The notes below the pieces were generated by a model. That model was not told the origin of the DNA, did not search any database, and saw nothing but the letters and a program-made list of their open reading frames with translations. The position numbers were made by a program, and so were the translations under genes. From assembly GCA_963932145.1 (NCBI GenBank), contig OZ010580.1, positions 39,978,524 to 40,042,523 of the forward strand: a stretch of DNA of 64,000 bases. The letters run 5' to 3'. Below are positions 35,251 through 44,814 of this stretch, piece after piece (position 1 is the stretch's first letter; each line of letters begins with the position of its first letter). Source of the stretch: Acanthosepion lycidas. Taxonomy: Eukaryota > Mollusca > Cephalopoda > Sepiida > Sepiidae.

Positions 35251-35580
35251 TAATGTAACTAAAACATTTCGCTTATAAACTAGCCTTGATGAAGTCGTAT
35301 TGACGAAACGCACCAGCAGTGACTAAGAAATATATTTTCCAATTGCCTCTTTTTTTATCCAAATTGGATTATCTTCAGAATCAATCTGGGAAATTTAACA
35401 ATATATTGACCCTAAAAACTAAAACAAATTCTTATTAAAAAAAAAAAAAAAAAGATACTAAAATCCAGAAGACTTACAAAGAAGCGTTCCCTTTTTACGA
35501 TTTTGAATTTAATGTAACTAAAAAACATTTCGCTTTTAACTTGCTTTGATAAAGTCTGATAGATGAAACTCGTCGGCAAT
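35251..35580 (+). repeat. 259 bp direct repeat ending in hammerhead-like dyads C and D
   Basis: 'taatgtaactaaaa' followed by 'catttcgct' occurs at 35251 and 35510, each followed by a dyad (35280-35320 and 35541-35579) and 'ctaagaaata'. D has stem I TTGCT/GGCAA (five pairs with one wobble), TTGATAA, GTC...GAT and GAAACTCGTC. C has TTGATGA, GTC...GAC and GAAACGCACC. This looks like tandem retroelement ends, as Penelope-like elements often leave. Confidence 0.65.
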
Positions 35581-35589
35581 GTCTAAGAA

Positions 35590-35603
35590 ATACACACACA
35601 CAC

Positions 35604-35657
<54 letters not shown>
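35590..35657. repeat. (CA)n then (TA)n microsatellite
   Basis: CA units then TA units, ending at the foldback's left arm. Confidence 0.95.
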
Positions 35658-35661
<4 letters not shown>

Positions 35662-36036
35662 GCATGTTTCATTAAATAATATAGACAAGTTTTGTTTATT
35701 TATTTTAAGTAAGTTCCTTTTATATTGTCTGATAAGCTTAATAACATTATCATTGAAAGACGAAAGGAAAACACCATATTAATACATGTTTGTCGTTACT
35801 TTGAACTTATTCAAGCAGCAAAGGCGGACTATTATTGTAGTTTCGTCTGTGTGTCATCTTTGATAATAGCTTATGTAAGCCGGAAGCTTAGATTGGATTT
35901 AAACATGTATCAATATGGTGTTTTCATTTCGTCTTTCAATGATAATGTTATTAAGCTTATCAGACAATATGAAAGGAAGTTACTTAAAATAAATAGACAA
36001 AACGTGTCTATATTATTTAATGAAACATGCATTAAT
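35656..36036. mobile_element. Foldback element, ~137 bp arms
   Basis: The left arm (35656-35794) starts TTAATGCATGTTTCATTAAA and pairs with the right arm (35900-36036), well over 90% identical, around a ~105 bp unique spacer. The right arm read forward encodes 'RQNVSILFNETCINEKLL', resembling the tail of the Penelope element at 31.83 kb, so the arms are probably duplicated Penelope termini. Confidence 0.85.
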
Positions 36037-36049
36037 GAAAAATTGCTGC

Positions 36050-36051
36050 CG

Positions 36052-36118
<67 letters not shown>
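36050..36118. repeat. (TA)n microsatellite
   Basis: TA tract directly after the foldback's right end. Confidence 0.95.
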
Positions 36119-36122
<4 letters not shown>

Positions 36123-36146
36123 CATTATTACATTATATATTATACA

Positions 36147-36439
36147 TATTATTTACATTATTTACATTTTTCGGGCTGTTGTCCTCAACTTTATTGCCAC
36201 ATTCACGACGTTTCAGCCGTTGTACGCTCTGGTCTTCATCGGGTCATTGTAATTTTGAACTGAACCCTTTATTTCGTCCACGAGAATACCGAGAACAATT
36301 TACTACGGCGGACGAAATAAAGGGTTCAGTACTAAATTCCAATCACCTGAAGAAGGCCAGAGCGTACAATGACCGAAATGTCATGAATATGGCAATAAAG
36401 ATGAGGACAGCACTCCGAACAATGTAAATAATGTAAATC
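36147..36439. mobile_element. Foldback element, ~138 bp arms, with retroelement terminal motif
   Basis: Left arm 36147-36285 and right arm 36303-36439 pair at roughly 85% identity; both contain 'ctttattgcca' and 'ccctttatttcgtcc'-type blocks. Each arm holds a 'gaagaaggccagagcgtaca' ... 'cgaaatgtca' motif (one on each strand). No coding. Confidence 0.8.
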
Positions 36440-36599
36440 ATTACAATACTTAATCTCAGAAATATATCTATCTATATCTATATAACTATATATATATAAA
36501 TTAGAGGAGGAGATAGGATACCAAATATTTTATGATTCTCACTTTGTCACTCACCTGTCATCTCTGTTTTTATCTTTATCCCTCCTTCTGAATTCCTTC

Positions 36600-36614
36600 A
36601 CACACACATACACG

Positions 36615-36668
<54 letters not shown>
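36600..36668. repeat. (CA)n/(TA)n microsatellite
   Basis: CA units then TA units. Confidence 0.95.
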
Positions 36669-36674
<6 letters not shown>

Positions 36675-37269
36675 TTAATATCTGTGTGAAGAGAGAAACG
36701 CATAAACAATGCTGGATTGGCTCATGTGAGCCTTTTCTTCGTGCTCGGTTACATTTCCCAAGCAATCGGTCTGAAATGCCGCTCCAAGAATTACAAGTAT
36801 CCAAGTAGTATTCATAACTCGTTGACTTTAAGATTCAAGGTCATTAAGCGCTTGAAACTGCGATCTTAAGCAGCGTCGTTCCCTCTTTCGATGTTTATAC
36901 AGATTGATTCGTCCATCTTGTGTGCAACATGTGAATTATCTTGAACCCTAAAAAAAGAACAAAAGACGCACGTGAAATAACCTGCACACACACACACACA
37001 CACACACACGGGGGGGGGGGTTATACAGAAAAAAGTCCAGCTACAAAATTTTGATTTTAAATAAATTAAACAACACCGACAGAAAATTGATGATGAATAA
37101 AAAAAAAATATACGCGTCAAATACATCAATGCAGAGAATATCACGGATATATGAACAGAACATCTAATGAGAAATTTTTAAATAGTATAGGAACGATAAT
37201 GAGTTGAAGCTAACAATCAGAAGGGGACAGTTTATTGTGGGGTCGGGGCACATATCAGGTCACAAAAAG
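36669..37269. other. No gene seen
   Basis: A (CA)n plus ten-G run lies at 36983-37020. The 92-residue minus frame runs through that repeat and is not supported. Confidence 0.4.
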
Positions 37270-37570
37270 TGGGACATTGATTGACGGGAAGGTCTCATTA
37301 TCTTACAGTCAAAATGGTTGGCTTTAACCCTAATTTCTATGCTAATAGTTTCTCTCGTACTTCTCGCTTGTGGAAGTCTCTTCCGAGTTCAAAAATTTAA
37401 ATTTAATGTCAATCGTTTTCTTCTATCCTCTTAAATTATGTTCTTTTACAGTTCTTTCTCCTTAATAAGGTTTTGCTTTTCTCTTATTTCTTTTGCACTC
37501 AGTTACCTGCTTGCATCTTAGTCGGTTTTATTGCCTTACCTGGGGTGAAATGATTAAAAAGAAATTGTTG
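37270..37570 (+). pseudogene. LINE 3' end (jockey/CR1 type)
   Basis: 'tcgtacttctcgcttgtgga' and 'aatgtcaatcgttttctt' match the terminal coding at 38.4 kb, followed by 'ttgcatcttagtcggtttta' and 'ggggtgaaatgattaaaaag', the family's 3' terminus. Confidence 0.7.
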
Positions 37571-37769
37571 CTGCAGTTGTAAGTTTTCAAGTGATATGTT
37601 TGTTTGTTTTTTTTGGTGGGGGGTTGTTATTTGGTAAATTTATTTGCTTGTGATTATGTGCCTCCAGTATATAAATAAATAGATTAATTGATACAGCAGA
37701 ATGGGGGCAAAAATCTTTTCTCGTCAAAGTTCATTTTGCACATTTACAAATATACAATTCGGCCGTGCA

Positions 37770-37910
37770 TTGAATTCTGCTAATACCCTTGGGAAAGATG
37801 TGAATCCTCTTATTCTCCCTCCAGCTATGGGTAAATAGCAGGACAGACTGGGTTCTATAGCCTTGGATGGCAACTGGTGTAGCAGAAGGAAAACTCTGAA
37901 TTCAAAACCT
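37770..37910 (+). mobile_element. SINE body (5S-SINE type)
   Basis: 'ctaatacccttgggaaaga', 'ctccctccagctatgggtaa', 'atagcaggacagactgggtt' match the shared body. Confidence 0.7.
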
Positions 37911-38079
37911 GCGGAGGGTCGTTTGGGGACCTTGTGGCACGTAGTGCACCAGGTCTCTGTATTCAGCCCTTCAAAATGTGTGGATGGTCCTGCACGAAAC
38001 CTTCACCACTATAATCAAATCCCATGTGCTATACAAGCAGGTTGGGGACCATTTGTGAATTCCAAATTCCCATGAAACT

Positions 38080-38640
38080 CCAATATTGGACCTGGCTCAA
38101 ACCACCTCGGGTGAATGCCGTTACAAGAACAAGAAGAAGTGAGTGCATTGAATACTGCTGCCATGTTTGGTCTGGTTCTTCTACTATTCATCTCGAGGTT
38201 CTTGACAAAATCCAAAGGACCTGTAATTGTACCTGACTTGGCATCTCGACTTCAATCACGAAATATTGCTGATGAGCTTTTTTTCTTTTCCTTTTTTTTT
38301 GCCTGGTCTTCCAACTATATGAATTGAAGTGTGCTACTAGATTGGTATCTAGTTCCCATCCGTTTACCGTTGAAATAGATAAATTCAAACCACCACTTCT
38401 ATTATAATAGCATATTTTCTTGCACTTCCCGCCTGTGGAACTCCCTTCCGTTTACTTGTTTCCCTGATAACTTCAAAAATTTAAATGCAACATCAATCGT
38501 CATCTTTTGTCTTCTTGAATCCCGTTCATCTTTTGTCCTTTCCTCAATCCTCCCTATACTCACTCTTTTCTCTCACTTTCACGCCCCTTGCGCACAAATG
38601 ATATTTCCGTCGCCGTTGGGGTGAAATGATTTTGTTTTTT
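38080..38640 (+). pseudogene. LINE RT C-terminal relic with 3' end (jockey/CR1 type)
   Basis: The reading 'EYCCHVWSGSSTIHLEVL' and 'DKIQRTCN' (38145-38230) is the readable block after the RT catalytic domain. It continues as 'DLASRLQS' in the next frame, then 'SSHPFTVEIDKFKPPLL', 'FSCTSRLWNSLPF', 'NLNATSIVIF', to the 3' tail 'ggggtgaaatgattttg'. 5'-truncated; several frameshifts. Confidence 0.8.
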
Positions 38641-38848
38641 AAATATACCTATGTAGAATAATCTAAGCCTTTTAACGTGAAGAACACCGACAAAAGTTCA
38701 CGGCGCTTTAAATTTAAATCAGAAAATGACAATTAATTCAGCAAATATTCGGTAATCAATATTAAATTAACGAACAAAAACGGTTGAATGGTTTTTGAAA
38801 GACATAATTTCTTTTTTGTTTCGATAACCCTTTTTATTTTTAAAATAT

Positions 38849-40421
38849 AAAGACGCTATCAAAAATACTTTTACAAACTTTGGGAGCAGTTTCCTCAGAC
38901 CAAAGCAAGGACAAAAGTCCATATAAACATATGTCCGCAAATCCTTTGTTGTTAAGTTATGAACTTTAATGCTTACGAAATGCTGCTGAATGTGTAATGC
39001 AACATAAAATGCAAAAATAATTTTTACAAACTTTGGTGGGGGGGGGGTCCCTGACTCCAAAACAAGATAAACTGTCCTTATAAACATATGTCCAAAAGGC
39101 CATCGTTGTACCTCAACACAGCAACTCATATTCAATGTTCAAAATATCCTCCGTTAGCTTGTAACACGCAGGCAACCGTGGAACCCTTTGAAATAATCAC
39201 AGGCCGCGTCGAATGGTTTCGCAGGCCCCCATGACACGTTGATGAAGCGTCTATGCATTATTAATGCCTGGTAAATAAACCAATCGTTTTATCCCCACCC
39301 CTATAAAAATTCAAAATATTGAGGTCGGGAAAACGTGCAGGCGATGGAACCGGTCTTCTCCTGCCTATTCCTTTTTTATGGTAGATGTTAGCCAGAGCAT
39401 CGCGAACAATGAGACTAAAATGTGTTGGGGCCCCATTATGCATAAACCATATGCGTTTTTCGTATTAGCAGAGGTACATCGTCTAGCATGTCTGGAAGTG
39501 TGTTCGAAATAAAGTCCCTGTAGACAGCTCCTATAAGATGTTCTGGGAGAACATACGAACCTACCAGACAGTCACCTACAATTCCAATCCGCACATTAAT
39601 CGTAAACTGACGCTAGTGTCTAGCCTCTATTGTACTATGAGGATTCTGATCCGCCCACAAATGTTGTTTGTGTAAATTTGTTATTTCATTTCTTCCTAAT
39701 GTTGTCTCATCAGTGAAGAAGATTGGAGAGACAAACAACGGATTGGCAGTTTGTGCAAAAAACCATCGGCAAAAGTTCTCCCTTCGTGAGTGATCAGAGG
39801 GCGAAAGACCCTGCCCATATTGCAAACGATACGAGTACAGAAGCTGATCTTGAAGTACTATACGGTCCACGATACTATGAGATGTATGACATGCTAGGGC
39901 CATTTGATGTGTGCTGATACATGGATTGTCTCCGAGAGCCTGTAGAATGAGTTCTTCGTGGCCAAGCGTACGAACGGAACTCGGGCTTCAGTTTGTGGTG
40001 CCACAGATCCTATCTCAGCAAAATAAACAGTAGCAAAGGTTGAATGACTCGGCTACCTTCGGTCTTGAAATGCAATCTGATACCGACGTGCAGCCTCGCG
40101 TCCATTACCATTCGCGCGGCTGTATGTAAAAAGGATATCTGTCTGCTCACGATATGAATATCCTAACATTGCTAAACTGAAAACTTTTTCAGTTAACTCA
40201 CTACTACACACGTTAAACGTTGAAGAAAGAATAACCACAAATGTACAAGAATGACAAATGTAACCTAGTCTAAATGGCAACACATCGCCATCTACCGTAA
40301 ACTTCCTTTAAACTTACTAACTCAAAAACGAAGAATTTACAGACATATGTTTATATATTTGTCCTTGTTTTGGTGTGAGGAACCCGTCCCCAAAGTTTGT
40401 AAAAGTATTTTTGATACGCCC
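38849..40421 (-). mobile_element. Tc1/mariner-superfamily element, ~1.57 kb, long inverted repeats
   Basis: The left end (TATCAAAAATACTTTTACAA at about 38857) and right end (reverse complement at 40391-40416) form ~95 bp imperfect inverted repeats including 'ataaacatatgtc'. A third, direct copy of the left end occurs at about 39015-39090. The right end abuts TA. Size and ends look complete. Confidence 0.85.
39125..40190 (-). pseudogene. Transposase relic of the 38.8-40.4 kb element
   Basis: Minus-strand order: 'REQTDILFTYSRANGNGR' and 'EAARRYQIAFQDRR' (N-terminal HTH), 'YSYRLQYGQGLSPSDH', 'PIFFTDETTLGRN' (first catalytic Asp), 'HLWADQNPHSTIEARH', then 'MHNGAPTHFSLIVRDALAN' and 'PARFPDLNILNFY'. 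In relatives the second block is HDGAP and the third SPDLNPLDF. Here the second Asp is Asn and the third position also reads Asn. At least three frame breaks. Catalytically dead by residue changes as well as by frames. Confidence 0.85.
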
Positions 40422-40659
40422 TATATATATAATATCGGTTGCATTATGAGAAAATACCAAATCCTAAACTCCAACCAGTGTCAGCAAAAAAATAAAAAAT
40501 AAAATTGATACCTGTAGCAAATGAACATAATTTTTGTAGCAAACAGGCTTGTCCTTTTTTTTCCAGATGTTTTATCTACAATTTTTACAACAGCAATAGA
40601 ATTTTCCGGATATTAACTTTTAGCCAAAAGCAAACTTCAAGGGCAGAAATGACGTAAAG
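40422..40659. other. No feature recognised
   Basis: AT-rich flank. Confidence 0.35.
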
Positions 40660-40930
40660 GCCATCAAAGCTATTTGTATTGAACGGGTGGAGGTGGGCCA
40701 CTTGCATGTCCGGTCTACGTCGGACTGTTTGTTTCACTGTGCGCCTACCTGCCACCAGAAAGAAGTTCATCTCGGCAGAGAGCGCATTTCACTTGAGAAA
40801 AGGTCAGTCAAAGCTCAGCTCCGGATTTCTGCGGCGAAAAACACAAAACACTCGAGTCCTTGAAAGTCGGAGAGAGTTGATCCGGCAGGCATTAAAGAAA
40901 ACAGTGAACATTGTATTGGTTTGATGCAAA
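40660..40930. other. Less AT-rich, non-repetitive block; candidate unique sequence
   Basis: About 270 bp with balanced composition and no match to any other repeat in the window. An 81-codon plus frame and a 61-codon minus frame overlap, and neither has a domain. GAAAAGGTCAGTC at about 40797 would pass as a splice donor. Could be a host exon, a promoter segment or an unrecognised transposon. Confidence 0.25.
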
Positions 40931-41214
40931 TTTGTTTTTGAACTTGATTCCAGACGAGATGAAGGGATGAAAAAAATACGGCCAATGGGGTTGGTTGGTT
41001 AGTCGTTTGGCTGGCTTTGTATCAAAAAGAAGTCATTTGGTCGACTTGTTCTTGTAGTGACCTTTCGTAAATCTCTCATTGTAGCCTTACCTGAATGTTG
41101 GCAATATCTTTTTACCGTAAAGAGGGTAATGAAGGGAGAGTCAGGTAGATGTTTATTTGAACTCGGTAATTCTTTTAAAGTGATATCTGCAACGATGTTG
41201 TAAAGGGCATTTTC

Positions 41215-41620
41215 TATGATTGTATTGGGATGCATACACATACACATAAACATACACGAAACGCACGCGTTTTTGAGGTTTAGAGGTGTGCATGTGTGTG
41301 CACTTGTGCATGTCTAATTGCATGCTGATGCATATATGCATGTGGGGGCTAAAAAAAATAACAATAAAAAAACAACAAAAATGATTGGTTGTGAAAGGAA
41401 AGGCGAAAGCGAATACACCAGAAGGTGCAAATGCATGACGCAGTTGAATGTGCGTGCGTATGCATGTGTGCATATGCATGCAAGAAAGAGAGCGAAAGAT
41501 AATGAGCGTGTGTTTGTGCTTGTGTGTCTTTGTGTGAGTGACTATACGCATGTGTGTGTACGTGTATGCGTATCTGCGTGTACATATGTGTCAAAAAGGC
41601 GTCTGACGGAGGAAGTATGG
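41215..41620. repeat. TG/CA and ATGCATG-rich simple sequence
   Basis: Long alternating purine-pyrimidine sequence rich in GCATG and TGTG on the plus strand. His/Thr-rich frames here are artefacts. Confidence 0.8.
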
Positions 41621-41634
41621 ATGATTGTTGAAAT

Positions 41635-41635
<1 letters not shown>

Positions 41636-41666
<31 letters not shown>

Positions 41667-41670
41667 GCAG
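41636..41670. repeat. (GAAA)n
   Basis: About seven GAAA units. Confidence 0.9.
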
Positions 41671-42084
41671 AACAGAATAAAAGAGAAACAATGTATGGAT
41701 ATATGAGAGAGAGGGAGAAGGATAGATGAGTGTGTGTAGAAGAAAAATTGCATCCCAAAGAAAGCGAGAAAGAGAGAAAAGTTTATATCCGTGATATGAG
41801 ACAAGCAGAAAAAGTTTAAAAAAAAAAACAAAAAAAAAACATTGTGCTAAGGATACTGTTCCCGCTTCGTGAAATAAATCTGGGGACAGTTAGTAGATAT
41901 ATAAATAGATTTTACAAGCATTTTATTGTGACTAATCATTTTGTTGGCCGCTTGGTTGTTTTTTGTTTAATGTTTAAATGGGTTATTAAATGCCAAAATC
42001 TAAATATTTTACATATGTACATAATTTCTATTTATTTATATAATAATACTTTAGTGATAAAAACTTTACTAATTAACCCATAGC
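41671..42084. other. No feature recognised
   Basis: A-rich runs near 41815-41840, then AT-rich sequence. Confidence 0.4.
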
Positions 42085-42323
42085 GGGGGAAGAAGTGATG
42101 GATTCATACCTTTCCCGATTATATAACGACCTCAAAGAGAATTGAAACTCGGTTCTCCGATTAACAATTCCGAGTCGCTATCCTTTACACCACCTACACA
42201 TCCAAGCTTACAGCATCTGGTATTCTCAAGCGGTCACCCATATAGATACTGACCAGGCTCGACGTTGCTTACTTCGGTGATCTTACGTGAACCGATATTT
42301 AAACGTGAAGTGGCCGTAAGCCG
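42085..42323 (-). mobile_element. 5S rRNA-derived SINE, copy 3
   Basis: Reversed: the 5S-like head occupies 42204-42323 (GGCTTACGGCCAC at the right; box A as GAAGTAAGCAACGTCGAGCC; box C as ATATGGGTGACCG), the body 42085-42203 ('gtgtaaaggatagcgactc', 'gaaaggtatgaatccatc'). Box C is better kept than in copies 1 and 2. Confidence 0.8.
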
Positions 42324-42485
42324 TTTGTTGGAAGGAACAGGTAACATAGAATATTTCCTTTGTAGCTATTAAAAACTTGTGCATTTTTGCTATTTCTCCC
42401 CCAAACTGTTACGCTATTGTAGCATGCCTACGGACAATAATGGGTATGTCCCCATTCACATAAATACTGTAGTAAATACTGTATG

Positions 42486-42745
42486 TTGGTCTGCAGTTGG
42501 AGATTCGTCTCCAGCTGTGCTGGTCAAACTCTCTGCGTCTTGGCAGAGAGGATCCCCATAAGAGTCTATGTTGAAAGGCTGGGTATTGTATCGGGAAACA
42601 ACTACCCGACCCCGTTTTATACAGGGTCTACAAGGAATTTTTGGCCGAGCCTACGGGCTAGGATACCTCACAATAAACTCGGTCTTGTGCTACATCCGAC
42701 TGCGTGGGGCGGTTCTTGTCCTAAGTATTAGTGTTCATTACCAAC
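42486..42745 (-). repeat. Hairpin-rich repeat, reversed single copy
   Basis: The minus strand matches the 225 bp unit at 54.4-54.8 kb: 'atgtagcacaagaccga', 'tagcccgtaggctcggcc', a GACCCTG/CGGGGTC stem around TATAAAA, and a perfect 8 bp CTCTCTGC/GCAGAGAG stem at 42530-42550. An extra TGGAGA-TTCG-TCTCCA hairpin lies at 42508-42523. It abuts the truncated C-terminus of an RTE-like LINE. Confidence 0.7.
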
Positions 42746-42777
42746 CTTCGTATGATTATTCTATTCAGTAACCTTTC

Positions 42778-43020
42778 CTAGGTTACAACACATACACTCA
42801 AGCTCGCCAGGTAGGTTGTTCGCGCCTTTCCTCTCTTTCTTTTACCTTCAATCTGCCCTGTGAGTATCAAATTTTGCAAGCCCACTTTCTTCATTATTTG
42901 CCCTAGAAATCTCAACTGCCTCTTCCTGATGTTAAGTATAAGTGTCCTTTTTGTTTCCATTGTCTCTAGAACTTCATCGTTGCTCACATGTTCCGTCCAT
43001 GGTATTCTCTGCCTCACGAC
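42778..43020 (-). pseudogene. RTE-like LINE C-terminal relic
   Basis: 'RQRIPWTEHVSNDEVLE', 'METKRTLILNIRKRQLRF', 'LGQIMKKVGLQNLILTGQ', 'IEGKRKRGKARTTYLASL' in one frame of 79 codons, the C-terminal region shared with 49.6 and 54.1 kb. The remaining tail is replaced by the hairpin-rich repeat. One of the better-preserved LINE fragments. Confidence 0.85.
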
Positions 43021-43299
43021 TCTTCTTCATCTGTGATGAGATTGTGCTGCATTGACTGCAATATCGGAGGATTAATATTGCGTAACATTTCCAAAATCTT
43101 TTCTTTGCTTCTAACGATATTTTTCTCTTTCTTTATGCTTTGCTCAGCTATATGAAAAAAAGAAAAGATTTTCCTTAAAAGAAGTAGAATAAAAAATAGT
43201 CCGAGCGTGCACAACAAAACATTAATATCTTTTATCGCAACCAAATGCATAAAATTATTGAACGAATTCGCCACGCGACTCTTCATAAAACAATATATT
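43021..43299. other. Unassigned open frame
   Basis: The minus strand has a 101-codon frame with one hydrophobic stretch. On the plus strand 'CIKLLNEFATRLFIKQ'-like text may be Penelope N-terminal sequence. Not resolved. Confidence 0.3.
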
Positions 43300-43860
43300 T
43301 CATCCGGCAACTCGAGCAAAACTTCTATAAGCTAGACAAAATTTTTTAAAAAAACCTGTCAACCTGACAATTACCATTAACAACACGCCTATGAAATCCA
43401 AACACCAGGCCACCAGTATAACTTATCAATTTCATTATACTGTACCAGAATAAACGAAACACTTCAAACACATACACTGGTCACGCAACAACCTCATTAA
43501 GTATAAGTCTTCCAGAACAATTGAGTGATCTTACTTCAATAAGGAAGCACTTAAACTGCTATACACAACTCCTCGAATAATACTGTCATTCTAATTTAAA
43601 GATAATGGAAGCACATTTCATAAAGCAGTTTACTTCATCCCTCAATGTTACACGCTTTAAAATGAGTCAGGTCTTATTACTACAATTCCTATAAAACACG
43701 GCTTAGAACTACTACTAATTTTATACAACACGGACAATAAATACCAAAAAAATATACTAACAAAGAACCCCTTGATTGACTAATGATTTAGTCGAAAGCG
43801 CTTGGGGCAACAATCACTATGAACAGTTTCGACACTCTCCTAGTCTTCATAAAAGAAAAA
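43300..43860 (+). pseudogene. Penelope-like GIY-YIG relic with 3' end
   Basis: Frames give 'YTGHATTSLSISLPEQLS', 'TSIRKHLNCYT' and 'IMEAHFIKQFTSSLN', matching the order YIG-x-T..SLSRR...SIRxH...EA.FI in the element at 31.5 kb. Here the central GIY-YIG reads YTG. A hammerhead-like dyad follows at 43770-43806. Confidence 0.7.
43770..43806 (+). other. Hammerhead-like dyad, copy G
   Basis: CCCC, TTGAT, a perfect 6 bp GACTAA...TTAGTC helix, GAAA, GCGC, TT, GGGG. Stem I is four G-C pairs. The core is one base different in spacing from the others. Placed downstream of a GIY-YIG relic, as copy E is. Confidence 0.4.
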
Positions 43861-43949
43861 ATGTCAGAACGTTGGGAAAACTTTAAAAAAATAAATTTTC
43901 TTTGTAAGACACATTCTGTGAGACATCTACCTGTAGGCGTGTAAAAGTA

Positions 43950-44045
43950 TCTCTCCCTCCCTCTCAACCTCTCTCTCACACTCTCTCTCTCTTTCGCTGT
44001 CTCTCTCTCTCTCACTCTCTCTCTCTCTCTCTGTGTCCGTGTGTG
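43950..44045. repeat. (CT)n then TG-rich microsatellite
   Basis: CT-rich stretch with interruptions, followed by GTGTGTGT. Confidence 0.9.
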
Positions 44046-44139
44046 TATGTGATTACAAGAGTGATTGAGTTTAACCACAAACGGTTATATGCAGGTATGT
44101 TTGTGGATATGTGCTAGTGTTTAGAATTTCTGAAGAGAA

Positions 44140-44545
44140 ATGTCACAATTATACATCAAATCGTATCACGCAAAATTCAATAGATCCTTAAGATCGAATT
44201 GACACCATTATACATCAAATCGAATGTCACGTAAAATTCAATACTTACTAAAGATCGAATTGACACCATTATACATCAAATCGTATCTCACGTAAAATTC
44301 AATAGTTCCTTCAGATAGAAATGACACCATTATACATAAAATCGTATCCCACGTAAAATTCCATAGTTCCAAAAGATCGAAATGACAGCATTGTACATCA
44401 AATCGTATCTCACGTAAAATTCAATAGTTCCTTAAGATCGAATTGACAACATTATACATCAAATTGTATCTCACCTAAAATTCAATAGTTCCTTCAGATC
44501 GAATCGACACCATTATACATCAAGTCGAATCTCACGTAAAATTCA
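44140..44545 (+). repeat. 61 bp satellite, array 1 (~6.5 copies)
   Basis: The unit contains 'tatacatcaaatcgtatctc', 'acgtaaaattcaatag', 'ttccttaagatcgaatt'. Copies differ by a few bases. The array resumes at 46.08 kb. Confidence 0.9.
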
Positions 44546-44814
44546 GCGTCCTGGGTATGACGTTAAACTGCATCCAACAGCAAGGCCTCTGATCATGAGG
44601 TTTTGAGGAGCGTGGTACCACCTCTTAATTGCTGGTGTTTCCAGGTCCACCTTGACCCGGGGTGGTAGCACCTGTTAGGGTTCCAGCTATGGGCAAATAG
44701 TGAACTCCTAGTTTTCCAAGTTTTACACACGTCCTGGGTATGACAGTAAACTACATACGCGACCTGGGTACGGCGATAAACTACATCCAACAGCAAGGCA
44801 TCAGATAGTGTTTT
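44546..44814 (+). repeat. Junction and first higher-order leader
   Basis: Includes 'cctgggtatgac..aaactacatcc' repeats and a SINE-body scrap ('ccagctatgggcaaatagtg', about 44682). It leads into the 31 bp array. Confidence 0.6.

Noticed and set aside
35725..36252. 175-codon plus-strand open frame
   Set aside because: It runs from the arm of a foldback through (TA)n into another foldback. Only the part near 35900-36050 resembles a retroelement tail.
41153..41831. His/Thr-rich minus frames resembling a metal-binding protein
   Set aside because: They arise from TG/CA and GCATG simple sequence, with no conserved spacing of histidines.
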